Program-made: the position numbers and the translations under genes
Part shown: positions 1 through 9,352 of the stretch, piece by piece
Layout: each line of letters starts with the position of its first letter
Position numbering within the stretch: position 1 is the first letter of the stretch
DNA from: Oscillospiraceae bacterium
GTDB lineage: Bacteria > Bacillota > Clostridia > Oscillospirales > Ruminococcaceae
Assembly: GCA_014799395.1 (NCBI GenBank)
Contig: JAAVID010000071.1
Coordinates: forward strand, 1-52,073
Reading direction: 5' to 3'
Length of the DNA stretch: 52,073 bases
The notes under the pieces: generated by a model
Database searches by the model: none
What the model was told of the DNA's origin: nothing
Seen by the model: only the letters and a program-made list of their open reading frames with translations

Positions 1-1956
1 TCTGCATATCAAAATACAATAATTCTCTTTACATTGCTCAATCGATTCAAAACGATTCAGCCGATATGCAAACCAGAACTTCTCCTTGTCGCCTTCCGGG
101 TACATTTTTGAACTCAACAAAATGTAGCCCTTATCCCCATTATCTGTGGTATAGGCACTGTTTTTACGTACTTCCACTGCAGAAGAGAACATATGCTCAA
201 CAGTTAACCTTAAACTAGTCTTTTCATCTACCATTTCAGAAGAGTCAGTAGTAGAAACATTAACATCGGGATATGGAAAAAGCGCACAAATCCGCTGAAT
301 AAGAGTTTTTGTTCTTTTATCAATGCACTTTATAGTCCATCTGGGGATAGGAATGAGTTCCATATTCAATTTCAAATGCGCTGTGGCTTCTAGGATGGCA
401 TTCTTATAATCCCACAACTGATTCCCCATTTTGCTGTTATCAGGCTTGGCAGCCAAGGTTAGATTACCTAAGCGATGCAAATTTGCCATATAGGTCTCTT
501 CATCAACATCCAGTTCCTCAAACCATTCCTCTGTAGGAGTTTGTGGCATCAAATGTTCGATACTCAATTTTGAAAGATCTACAGGTGCAGGGTTATCGTT
601 CAACTCTAATTTTTCGAGAATAATACGCAGCGCGGGGCGCTTATAAACATTTGCATTTAAAAGAATGTCATGCATCTGCACATCTGTAGGCATGTAACTA
701 CCGCTAGTACCTGCGTTATTGCCAATCATCTCTTGATTAAGAATCGCTAGGATATTATCATAATTTCCACCGCATTTTTCTAATACACGTCGCAAAATTG
801 CAGGAAAAAGCTTAGATATATTTTGAGAATCCATATCGCAGATGCTTCTTCGAATCAAATAAACATTGATTGACTGAATTAGCTGTGACATAACATCAGC
901 TGATATCTTTGAAGTGTTATAAATCCTGTAAAACTCCATAATAATGGAAATGGGCAGATCAGATTTAATTTTTCTGAACTCCGAAATTGGCTTCCTTAAC
1001 TGTTCATCAAGGGAATCGATTGATTCACTGCTTAGTGTGTGGAATATTTTTGCATAATCAAGCAGTTCTTTAAAAATAACTTCTGTTTTAATTTTCTGAC
1101 TTTCCATCCAATCAACGAAATTACGATAAACGCCATTTTTGGGGACTAATGTGTATAACTTGACTGCCAAGTACATACGGAAAAACATCTCAAGATCATT
1201 AGAATTTGCAGAAATATTTTCCTCAATCTTTCTCCAATACTGTACATAATATTTATCCTGCGTATCACTGTCCAAGTTCATAAGAAGGAAGTTCCTTATC
1301 AAATCTGCGGCGGTCAGTTTTACACCAGTTGCGTTAATACTTTCAAAGATTTTCTGAGCATTATCATCTTCGGAAATCGGAACGCAAACCACATATAACT
1401 TATCTAAAGCAAGTAATATCTCATTAGCCGTATAGCCGTTAGAGCTCAAGCCTTCAAGATAGGTCCTAATATATATGTAATTTTTATATATCAAAGATTG
1501 CTTGTTTTCATTGTCACCCAATCGATCTTCAACTATGCATCGATAGACATCATCATCCGAAACAAGGGGTTTAAGTTTGTATTTAATTTTATCCTTGTGG
1601 AAAGGATTTGTTAAATACTGCCCGTCTAACTGCTCAACACGTTCAAGCTCTCCTTTATTTTTAAATAGCTCTCGAATAGCGTATATTGTTAAGAAAGTTG
1701 TGGTTAATCTTTGCTGTCCATCAATAACGGAATACTCTCGTGTACTAAAGTCTATAGATTTTTCTAGGTAAATCAAAATACCCATAAAATGATTTTTGTA
1801 TTCTTGGCGGAGTACGCAGCTTAAATCATTAAGATACTGCTTAACTTCGCGTTCAGCATTCCAAGTGTAATTTCTTTGGTATACCGGGATCACAAACTGA
1901 CACCCTGTACTTGACATCAATAATTCCATAAGACCAACTCGTCTTGGCTCACTCAT
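1..1956 (-). CDS. DUF262/DUF1524 (GmrSD-like) protein, C-terminus beyond window
   Basis: This 652-codon open frame runs off the left edge. The start is the ATG at 1956, preceded by AAGGAGAGGA. Near the N-terminus it reads FVIPVYQRNYTW and DGQQRLTTTFL, the signature of the DUF262 ParB/Srx-like NTPase-nuclease domain, followed by FESINATGVKLTAADLIRN. Around residue 465 comes EHLMPQT and then NLHRLGNLTL, the His-containing HNH-like motif of DUF1524. Proteins with this two-domain layout include GmrSD, a Type IV enzyme cutting modified phage DNA, and several defence islands. Function here is inferred from the family only. It has its own promoter and sits downstream of an unrelated ATPase on the same strand. 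Confidence 0.85.
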   Translation of the reverse strand, partial: MSEPRRVGLMELLMSSTGCQFVIPVYQRNYTWNAEREVKQYLNDLSCVLRQEYKNHFMGILIYLEKSIDFSTREYSVIDGQQRLTTTFLTIYAIRELFKNKGELERVEQLDGQYLTNPFHKDKIKYKLKPLVSDDDVYRCIVEDRLGDNENKQSLIYKNYIYIRTYLEGLSSNGYTANEILLALDKLYVVCVPISEDDNAQKIFESINATGVKLTAADLIRNFLLMNLDSDTQDKYYVQYWRKIEENISANSNDLEMFFRMYLAVKLYTLVPKNGVYRNFVDWMESQKIKTEVIFKELLDYAKIFHTLSSESIDSLDEQLRKPISEFRKIKSDLPISIIMEFYRIYNTSKISADVMSQLIQSINVYLIRRSICDMDSQNISKLFPAILRRVLEKCGGNYDNILAILNQEMIGNNAGTSGSYMPTDVQMHDILLNANVYKRPALRIILEKLELNDNPAPVDLSKLSIEHLMPQTPTEEWFEELDVDEETYMANLHRLGNLTLAAKPDNSKMGNQLWDYKNAILEATAHLKLNMELIPIPRWTIKCIDKRTKTLIQRICALFPYPDVNVSTTDSSEMVDEKTSLRLTVEHMFSSAVEVRKNSAYTTDNGDKGYILLSSKMYPEGDKEKFWFAYRLNRFESIEQCKENYCILICR

Positions 1957-2057
1957 CTTAAAATCCTCTCCTTGATCAATAAAATAGTTATTTGTACTTT
2001 TAGACTACACTGTTCCTCACTAAAAAATATCCATGAGAATACATTGTTCTTAATTTA

Positions 2058-2086
2058 ATTATAACATATTTTTAAATAAAAATCAA
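2058..2086 (-). promoter_or_regulatory. sigma-A promoter of the DUF262 gene
   Basis: On the minus strand TTGATT (2081-2086) and TATAAT (2058-2063) are separated by exactly 17 bases, about 100 bases upstream of the DUF262 start. The gap between the ATPase stop and this gene is AT-rich and holds nothing else recognisable. Confidence 0.65.
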
Positions 2087-2173
2087 TAATTAGGACAAAA
2101 ATAGTTGATTATCTTTTATTTCCGCACAATTTATCACCAATTTTCAAGTCATTGAAAAGCGAATATTTATCAC

Positions 2174-3403
2174 TTATATCACCCAAATCGGCACGATCAA
2201 ATTCTCCCTGTCAAACGCTCCAAGCTGCTCCGCCATGCAGAGCACCGCGCCTGTACCGATTTCCATTGATGCCTTATCAAGAACTCCAAACGTCTTGAAG
2301 ATCCGCTTGTCCGGTGTTGCAGTTTTCTTAATCTCCAGCGGACAGAGCTTACCGTCACCTTCTATGACAACATCGATCTCCTTTGCATCACGGTCACGGT
2401 AAAAGTAGATATATGGCTCAAGTCCGGCATTCTGATAGCTTTTCATTATCTCGGATACGGCAAAGTTTTCAAGCAGCGCACCACTCATAGCTCCGCTCTC
2501 CGCAACCTCGGGAGAAGACCATTTTGTCAGATAGCACACAAGTCCCGTATCATAGAAGTACAACTTCGGGGTTTTGATAGTGCGTTTCAGAACATTGTTC
2601 GAGTAGGGGTGTAACAGAAAAATAATTCCAAGCGTTTCAAGAATATTCACCCACGCCTTAGCCGTGACCATATCGATATCCGCATCATCGGCAAGCGCCT
2701 TGTAATTCAGCAGCTGCGAAGTCCTTGCGGCGACCGCTGTTATAAAGCGGTTGAATTTCAAAGCGTCAACGTTTCCCGAAATCTCCCGAACATCACGCTC
2801 AATATAGGTTGACAGATATGACGAGTAGTAAATGTTTCTGTCGGCGTATTGACCGCTGATGATTCCTGGCATAGAGCCGTTCCAAATGCGCTCAAACATT
2901 TCTGGAGTTGTTATAGGTGCAATGTTCTTGCTTTCGGTCAACAGCCTGTCGAAATCGGTTGTAAACGGCACACAAGGCGCACCGATAATCTCCCGTTGCG
3001 ACATCGGAGACATATGCAGCAGTGCGACTCTACCTGCGAGCGATTCTTGAACCCCTTGCATAAGCCGGAATATCTGCGAACCCGTCATCCAGAAATCGCC
3101 GGGGTTATGATGCTTATCTATGTGAATTTTAATGTAGGTGAACAACTCCGGCGCATACTGAACCTCATCGATCAGCACAGGCGGCTTGTGAAGCTGCAAG
3201 AAAAGCGCAGGATCGTTCTTTGCCATATCGCGGGTATTCAGATCATCGAGCAAAACGTATTCGCGTCCTATATTTTCCTTTTCGGCAAGCAAACGAAGCA
3301 TCGTCGTTTTACCTGCTTGTCGCGGTCCGGTCAAGAGAATAGCGGAGTACGACTTGCTTAGTTCCAATATTTTGTTCTCCATATGACGGCTGATGTATTC
3401 CAT
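2174..3403 (-). CDS. AAA-type ATPase with DUF4143 C-terminal domain
   Basis: The 409-residue protein has a Walker A motif GPRQAGKTT (about residues 26-34), Walker B PVLIDEVQ (about 75-82) and a sensor TGSQ. A DUF4143 region and a C-terminal PD-(D/E)XK-like pattern (KEIDVVIEGDG followed by LEIKK) complete the usual architecture of this archaeal-type ATPase family, whose cellular role is mostly unknown. The start is ATG with AGAGGTGA upstream. It is a stand-alone gene with a strong promoter (3447-3475) that overlaps a palindrome. Length and motifs are intact, so it is probably functional. Members of the family are common in accessory DNA and some have been proposed as toxin-antitoxin-like or defence ATPases; nothing here proves that. 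Confidence 0.85.
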   Translation of the reverse strand: MEYISRHMENKILELSKSYSAILLTGPRQAGKTTMLRLLAEKENIGREYVLLDDLNTRDMAKNDPALFLQLHKPPVLIDEVQYAPELFTYIKIHIDKHHNPGDFWMTGSQIFRLMQGVQESLAGRVALLHMSPMSQREIIGAPCVPFTTDFDRLLTESKNIAPITTPEMFERIWNGSMPGIISGQYADRNIYYSSYLSTYIERDVREISGNVDALKFNRFITAVAARTSQLLNYKALADDADIDMVTAKAWVNILETLGIIFLLHPYSNNVLKRTIKTPKLYFYDTGLVCYLTKWSSPEVAESGAMSGALLENFAVSEIMKSYQNAGLEPYIYFYRDRDAKEIDVVIEGDGKLCPLEIKKTATPDKRIFKTFGVLDKASMEIGTGAVLCMAEQLGAFDRENLIVPIWVI

Positions 3404-3446
3404 AAAGTCACCTCTGTATGTTTCGGCAGATTTTTAGTGTATTTAT

Positions 3447-3475
3447 ATTATAGCCGAAAATCTGCAGATTGTCAA
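3447..3475 (-). promoter_or_regulatory. promoter of the DUF4143 ATPase with palindromic operator
   Basis: Minus-strand TTGACA (3470-3475) and TATAAT (3447-3452) have a 17-base spacer. The perfect 12-bp palindrome AATCTGCAGATT (3459-3470) lies inside the spacer, and a related AAAATCTGCCGAAA follows just downstream of the -10, which looks like a repressor target. Confidence 0.7.
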
Positions 3476-3551
3476 GTCGATTCAGATAAATATTTGATTT
3501 TTTTCAAAAATATTGACCTAATTCTTTGTTTTATGCTGCTCAAATTTTGAC

Positions 3552-3580
3552 TTGACTTCCCCCCCAATTTATGCTATAAT
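3552..3580 (+). promoter_or_regulatory. strong orphan sigma-A promoter
   Basis: TTGACT (3552-3557) and TATAAT (3575-3580) are 17 bases apart, with a run of seven C in the spacer. No open frame with a ribosome binding site follows; the next genes on both sides are on the minus strand. Confidence 0.65.
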
Positions 3581-3766
3581 GTGAACAGAGAATACGAGAC
3601 AAAAATCTTATTTATACCGAGCCATACTCCCCCAGACCACATACCAGACCATAGACACTTTTGGAACATTCGGAAACAACGGATACAAGACCGCCAAAGA
3701 GTATTTCTCACGGAGCGGAAACGGCTATAAAAAGCCATTTGTGGCGGAGATGACTTTTCTGTTACT

Positions 3767-3812
3767 CTTCGGGATGCAGAGGTCGTGAGTTCGAATCCAG
3801 TCGCCTCGACCA
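3767..3812 (+). pseudogene. tRNA-Pro(CGG)-like 3'-half remnant, probable old att site
   Basis: The 46 bases start at the anticodon-loop sequence TTCGGGA and run through the variable loop, the T-loop GTTCGAATCC and the acceptor strand to the encoded CCA. No matching 5' half exists upstream (an acceptor strand CGAGGCG would be expected) and the T-stem pairs poorly. Anticodon-loop-to-CCA fragments are the usual footprint left by tyrosine integrases that use tRNA genes, so this is read as an attachment-site scar, not a working tRNA. Confidence 0.55.
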
Positions 3813-3891
3813 TGAAACATTGACAAAAAAGATATTATGCCCACAAAAGGCTGTACAGAGCTATTATAATAAAGATACATCAACATCTTTT

Positions 3892-3929
3892 CTCCCGAAG
3901 CGCGTTATAATGCGGCTTCGGGAGTTTTC

Positions 3930-3930
<1 letters not shown>
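3892..3930 (+). terminator. rho-independent terminator
   Basis: CTCCCGAAGC (3892-3901) pairs with GCTTCGGGAG (3915-3924) across a 13-base loop and is followed by TTTTCTT on the + strand. The minus strand has no U-run here, so it terminates rightward transcription, which fits the orphan promoter at 3552. Confidence 0.75.
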
Positions 3931-5558
<1,628 letters not shown>

Positions 5559-5629
5559 CTACCTTTCCGACAGTCGGAACGCTATAATAATTATATCATA
5601 AGCGTTCCGATTTGTCTACCACTTTTTTA

Positions 5630-5821
5630 TCAAGCCGCAAAATTTTTTTCGTTCTCTTCAACTTCGTTTAAAACCAAACGCTCAACAATATGTTCAAGGT
5701 CTTTGGATGAATTATCTGCGAAAATTGAATTAACAATATACGTTGTCTTTCCGAAATTATATTCGGACGGCTTACTGCTTGCCGTTGCTACGGCGGTCGT
5801 TGACTGTACATTTCTGATCAT
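5630..5821 (-). CDS. tnpW: TnpW-family transposon protein
   Basis: This 63-residue protein resembles the small TnpW proteins found just upstream of TnpX-type recombinases: a short polar N-terminus, a TTYIVNSIF core and an acidic helix (LEHIVERLVLNEVEE). The ATG has GGAAAGGAGAAAG upstream. Its precise role is not known; TnpW is a conserved accessory of these elements. The position directly ahead of the recombinase supports the call. Confidence 0.75.
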   Translation of the reverse strand: MIRNVQSTTAVATASSKPSEYNFGKTTYIVNSIFADNSSKDLEHIVERLVLNEVEENEKNFAA

Positions 5822-5851
5822 CTTTCTCCTTTCCGTCGATTGCTCGACTAT

Positions 5852-6086
5852 TTATCTTCGCGGACGTGTTTGGGGTACGTCCTGTTTCCGTTGCTGTTCG
5901 ATAAGTTTTGAGATGTAGTCGCCTTGCGAAATCTTGTTGTACGTTTCGGAAATGTCGGAATACTCTTTTAAGAGAGCAGCACACTTATTATAATGTGCCT
6001 TGATGGGTGCAGCTTTCTGCTTCGTTTCAACGATAACCCCATTGAGGTAGTCCAAGTCCGAACGGCTTCCAATATTTTTCTGCGTA
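5852..6086 (-). pseudogene. C-terminal tail of a serine-recombinase-element relaxase (remnant)
   Basis: The frame reading KNIGSRSDLDYLNG onward to KLIEQQRKQDVPQTRPRR resembles the C-terminal end of the mobilisation relaxases that usually precede TnpW and TnpX. It is open upstream only because it runs antisense into the Pre/Mob copy at 6087. The N-terminal bulk of the protein is therefore lost at the junction. The family assignment is from memory of this gene order and is less certain than the truncation. Confidence 0.5.
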
Positions 6087-7343
6087 AGTATTTCCCATAA
6101 CAACAGAAAATTTGTCGCAAAAAATGTGGACGAAAAACGCGTCAAGGATAATGTAATCTTGTGCTGCGAAAATCTAAAATATGTTTATGATGATCTGTTC
6201 GGTGCGGCGTTGGCAGAGTACAATGCCAAACAGAAAAGAAAAGACCGCCGCATCGAAAACTACCTTGACCACATCGAGAGCGGCAAGCAGGAGAAGCCGT
6301 TCTATGAACTTATCTTTCAGATCGGCAACAAGGATGACACTCCGTGCAGAGCTCGTGATGCCGAGGTTGCCACAAGTATTTTGCGCGAGTATTACGATGT
6401 TTTTCTGAAACGTAATCCACACATCAGAGTGTTTAATGCTGTTATACATCTTGATGAAGCTACTCCGCATTTACACGTTGACTTCGTTCCGTTCGCAACC
6501 GGGCAGAGCCGTGGATTATCTACCCGCAACTCTTTGAGCAAGGCTCTGGAGCAGCAAGGGTTTTCGGCAAAGACTAATCTTGAAACTCCCGCCAAGCAGT
6601 GGACGGATTTTGAGAAACAGCAGCTTGCAGAAATTATGCACAAGCGCGGCATTGAATGGGAGCAGCTTGGAACTCACAACGAACATCTCTCTGTTATTGA
6701 CTTCAAAAAACAGGAGCGCGCGAAAGAGGTCGAACATTTAGAGGGTGAGATAAAAAGCAACGAACTTATATTGGGATACCGGAAAGAACTGCTTGACGGT
6801 ATTGAGCAAGTTATTGATAAACTCGATGCCGAGTATCAAAAGAAAAATTCCGAAGTTGAGCGCCTTGACACCGAGATAACCCAAAAGGAAAACGATCTTG
6901 CCGAAACGACCGCCGCTGTTACCGAAAATCAAGCTCTGATCGAGCAGTCCGCCAAAAAGATGATCGCACTCAAAGAGGTTGACGAGATACAAGTCAAGAA
7001 AACGTTGTTCGGCGGAAATGTTACCGTTTCCCAGACGGATTATGATAATTTGTCGAACCTTGCAAAGAAGCAGATCGCTGCCGAGAGCAAGGAACACAAG
7101 CTCACGGAAGAAAATGCAGAACTGAAAAAAGAAAATGACGCACTACAAGGTGAAAACAAAACTCTCCGCGAAAAAGTCCAAGCTGCAAGGTCTTTGCAAA
7201 ATTCCTTTTCGGCTTTGCAAAGAGAATTAGAGAGTTGGAAACAGCGGTACAGGAAAGTGATCGAGTTTATAGAAAATCTCGGCTTAAAGGATAAGTTGGA
7301 AAAGTTTTTGCACCCGGTCACGCAAGTCAAGAGAGGACGGTAA
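6087..7343 (+). pseudogene. 5'-truncated Pre/Mob (MobV) relaxase, copy 1
   Basis: The frame matches the intact relaxase at 14748-16040 almost residue for residue (HLDEATPHLHVDFVPFATGQ, TRNSLSKALEQQGF, GTHNEHLSV, the coiled-coil region and the C-terminal LEKFLHPVTQVKRGR). It lacks the first 11 or so codons: homology starts abruptly at SISHNNRKF (6087), where a fragment of another element is joined. The only start left is GTG at 6126, without a good ribosome binding site, giving 405 residues against 430. The histidine triad of the catalytic domain is retained, but initiation is doubtful. A terminator follows at 7381. Confidence 0.8.
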
Positions 7344-7380
7344 ACCTCGTTTTTTGCTTTACCTGTTAATTCTTGAGATT

Positions 7381-7412
7381 TCCCGCGCCTGATGATTGGC
7401 GCGGGATTTTTT
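7381..7412 (+). terminator. rho-independent terminator after relaxase copy 1
   Basis: TCCCGCGCC and GGCGCGGGA form a perfect 9-bp stem with an 8-base loop, followed by TTTTTT. Confidence 0.88.
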
Positions 7413-7423
7413 ATAATAATAGC

Positions 7424-7452
7424 TTGAAATTTTTCCTAAAATATGATATAAT
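7424..7452 (+). promoter_or_regulatory. promoter of the methyltransferase pair
   Basis: TTGAAA (7424-7429) and TATAAT (7447-7452) with a 17-base spacer, 45 bases before the first methyltransferase start. No C-box-like inverted repeat is visible, so the methylases look constitutive. Confidence 0.7.
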
Positions 7453-7496
7453 ATAAATCAGGCGAACACTATTGATTTGGAAGAAAAGGTGATAAA

Positions 7497-8491
7497 ATGA
7501 ACTATATAGGTTCAAAGTACTCCCTTATGGAGTTTTTAAAGAATACAATCGTTGATGTTACTGGATATACAAACGGTGAGGGTATTACCTTTGCCGATCT
7601 GTTCGCGGGAACTGGTGTTGTTGGAACGACATATAAGGAAATGGGTTATGATGTTATCGCGAACGATATTCAATATTACAGTTATGTATTGAACAAGCAT
7701 CTGATTGAGAATATTCCTGTAACCGACGATTCACCGCTCGATTATCTCAACTCTTTGGAGGGTATTGAGGGTTTCGTATATAACAACTACTGTGCCGGAG
7801 CAAGCGAACGTAACTACTTTACCGATATCAACGGTCAGAGGTGCGATGCGATCAGAACCAAGCTTGAAGAAATGCGCGGAAAGGATATCGATGATTCGGT
7901 GTACTTCTATTTTCTTGCAAGCCTTGTGAATTCTATTGATAAGTACGCTAATACTGCCTCTGTTATGGTGCGTTCCTAAAGCATATTAAAAAATCGGCAC
8001 AGAAAGATTTTAAGTTAGAGCTTCTTCCGGTGATTTCGGGGAATAAAGGTAAGGTGTATAATAAAGACATAAATGTTCTTATCAAAGAAATTCGCGGCGA
8101 TGTTCTCTACCTTGATCCTCCGTATAACGCGCGCCAATATTGTACAAATTATCACGTTCTTGAAACCATAGCAAGGTATGATAACCCAGTTTTGAACGGT
8201 AAAACCGGACTGCGTGACTACTCGGATCAAAAAAGCAAATTCTGTTCAAAAAGGACGGTCGAAAAAGCATTTGACGATTTGATCTCAAATGCCGATTTTA
8301 AGTACATATTCTTAAGTTATAACAATGAGGGCTTGATGAGCCTTGATACGATAAAAGCTATTATGTCGAAATACGGCAAATATGCTTGTTATACTCAGGA
8401 TTATCGCCGTTTTAAAGCCGACAAAGACGAAAGCCGTCAGATCGCCGCAGATACCACCACAGAATATATTCATTGTCTGATAAAGGAGTAA
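7497..8491 (+). pseudogene. D12-class adenine-N6 DNA methyltransferase, frameshifted (M1)
   Basis: The start is ATG with AAAAGGTG upstream. The N-terminal half has MNYIGSK and the SAM-binding motif FADLFAGTGVVG. It ends prematurely at 7979 after SVMVRS. Restoring one T near 7963 (GTTATGG to GTTTATGG) gives SVYGAFLKHIKK and then joins the second half, which carries the catalytic LDPPYNARQY and the NYHVLETIA motif typical of D12 enzymes. The complete product would be about 331 residues, normal for the family. It is the first gene of a two-methylase operon facing a restriction gene; as sequenced, the active site is separated from the SAM site. Sequencing error, phase-variable slippage or a true null mutation cannot be told apart here. 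Confidence 0.85.
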
Positions 8492-8494
8492 GCT

Positions 8495-9283
8495 GTGTCA
8501 AGATATAACGATATTGATATGGGTCGCTGGAAGGACTATTCGGATATATTCACCGATTCACTTTGGATTATTGAAAAGCGAGATAATTCGGGCGCGCATA
8601 GCGGTGACTATCATGGGAATTTTGTTCCGCAAATTCCTCATCAACTATTTACTCGTTACACCAAAAAAGGAGATTGGATTCTGGATCCGTTTATGGGAAG
8701 CGGAACTTCGTTGATCGAAGCCTAAAGAATGGGAAGAAATTCAATCGGTGTTGAGCTACAGGAAGTCGTCGCAAAAGAAGCAGCAAATCGTATGGTTACC
8801 GAAAGAAATGATTTTTGCCAAGCCAGACCTTTTATCGGAAACAGTCGCACTGTTGATATTGAAAAACTTTTGCAGAAAGTTGAAATTAAAAAGGTACAAT
8901 TTGTGATAATGCATCCGCCGTATTGGGATATTGTGAAATTTTCGGATAACCCCGAAGATTTGTCTAATACAGCGACTTTAGAGGATTTTTTACATTCATT
9001 TGGCAATGTGATTGATAATACAACAAAAGTGTTGGATAAAAATCGCTACTGCGCTGTGGTAATAGGTGACAAGTACGCTAACAGTCAGATCGTGCCGCTT
9101 GGTTTTCACTGTATGAATCTGTTTACCGAACGCGGTTTTATTCTAAAGGCGATCCTTGTCAAGAATTTCGATGAAACAAAGGGAAAAGCCAACAAGCAAG
9201 CTATCTGGAGATACCGTGCGCTGGCTTCGGATTTTTATATTTTCAAGCATGAGTATATTTTTGTGTTTAAAAAGCCGTGGTAA
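8495..9283 (+). pseudogene. N4C/N6A DNA methyltransferase with in-frame stop (M2)
   Basis: The GTG start at 8495 lies four bases after the M1 stop and has AAAGGAG upstream. The first part has a SAM-binding motif DPFMGSGTSLIEA and then TAA at 8723-8725. The same frame continues at once as RMGRNSIGVEL, followed by the catalytic motif HPPYWDIVKFS, to 9283. Relatives usually read EAQRMGRN or EAKRMGRN here, so CAA-to-TAA (or AAA-to-TAA) is the simplest explanation. The full protein would be 262 residues. Neither half alone holds both the SAM and catalytic motifs. With M1 it would provide the two strand-specific methylases often needed for an asymmetric recognition site. Confidence 0.85.
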
Positions 9284-9298
9284 GTGCCACGGCTTTTT
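9269..9298. terminator. bidirectional terminator between M2 and the KAP gene
   Basis: AAAAAGCCGTGG (9269-9280) pairs perfectly with CCACGGCTTTTT (9287-9298). The M2 stop codon lies in the loop. Both strands have U-runs, so it serves the two convergent operons. Confidence 0.88.
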
Positions 9299-9352
9299 CG
9301 GAATATGTAAAACTTAAGCCGATGCACTGAAAACACGCTTATTCCCTTGCTA

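Noticed and set aside
3574-3813. 79-codon minus-strand frame
   Set aside because: Its start is the reverse of a tRNA CCA end and T-loop; it reads out of the tRNA remnant and the orphan promoter, not a gene.
8723-8725. TAA read as a sense codon (recoded stop) in M2
   Set aside because: Many genes in the window end at TAA in the expected place, so a genome-wide reassignment is excluded; a point mutation or error is simpler.
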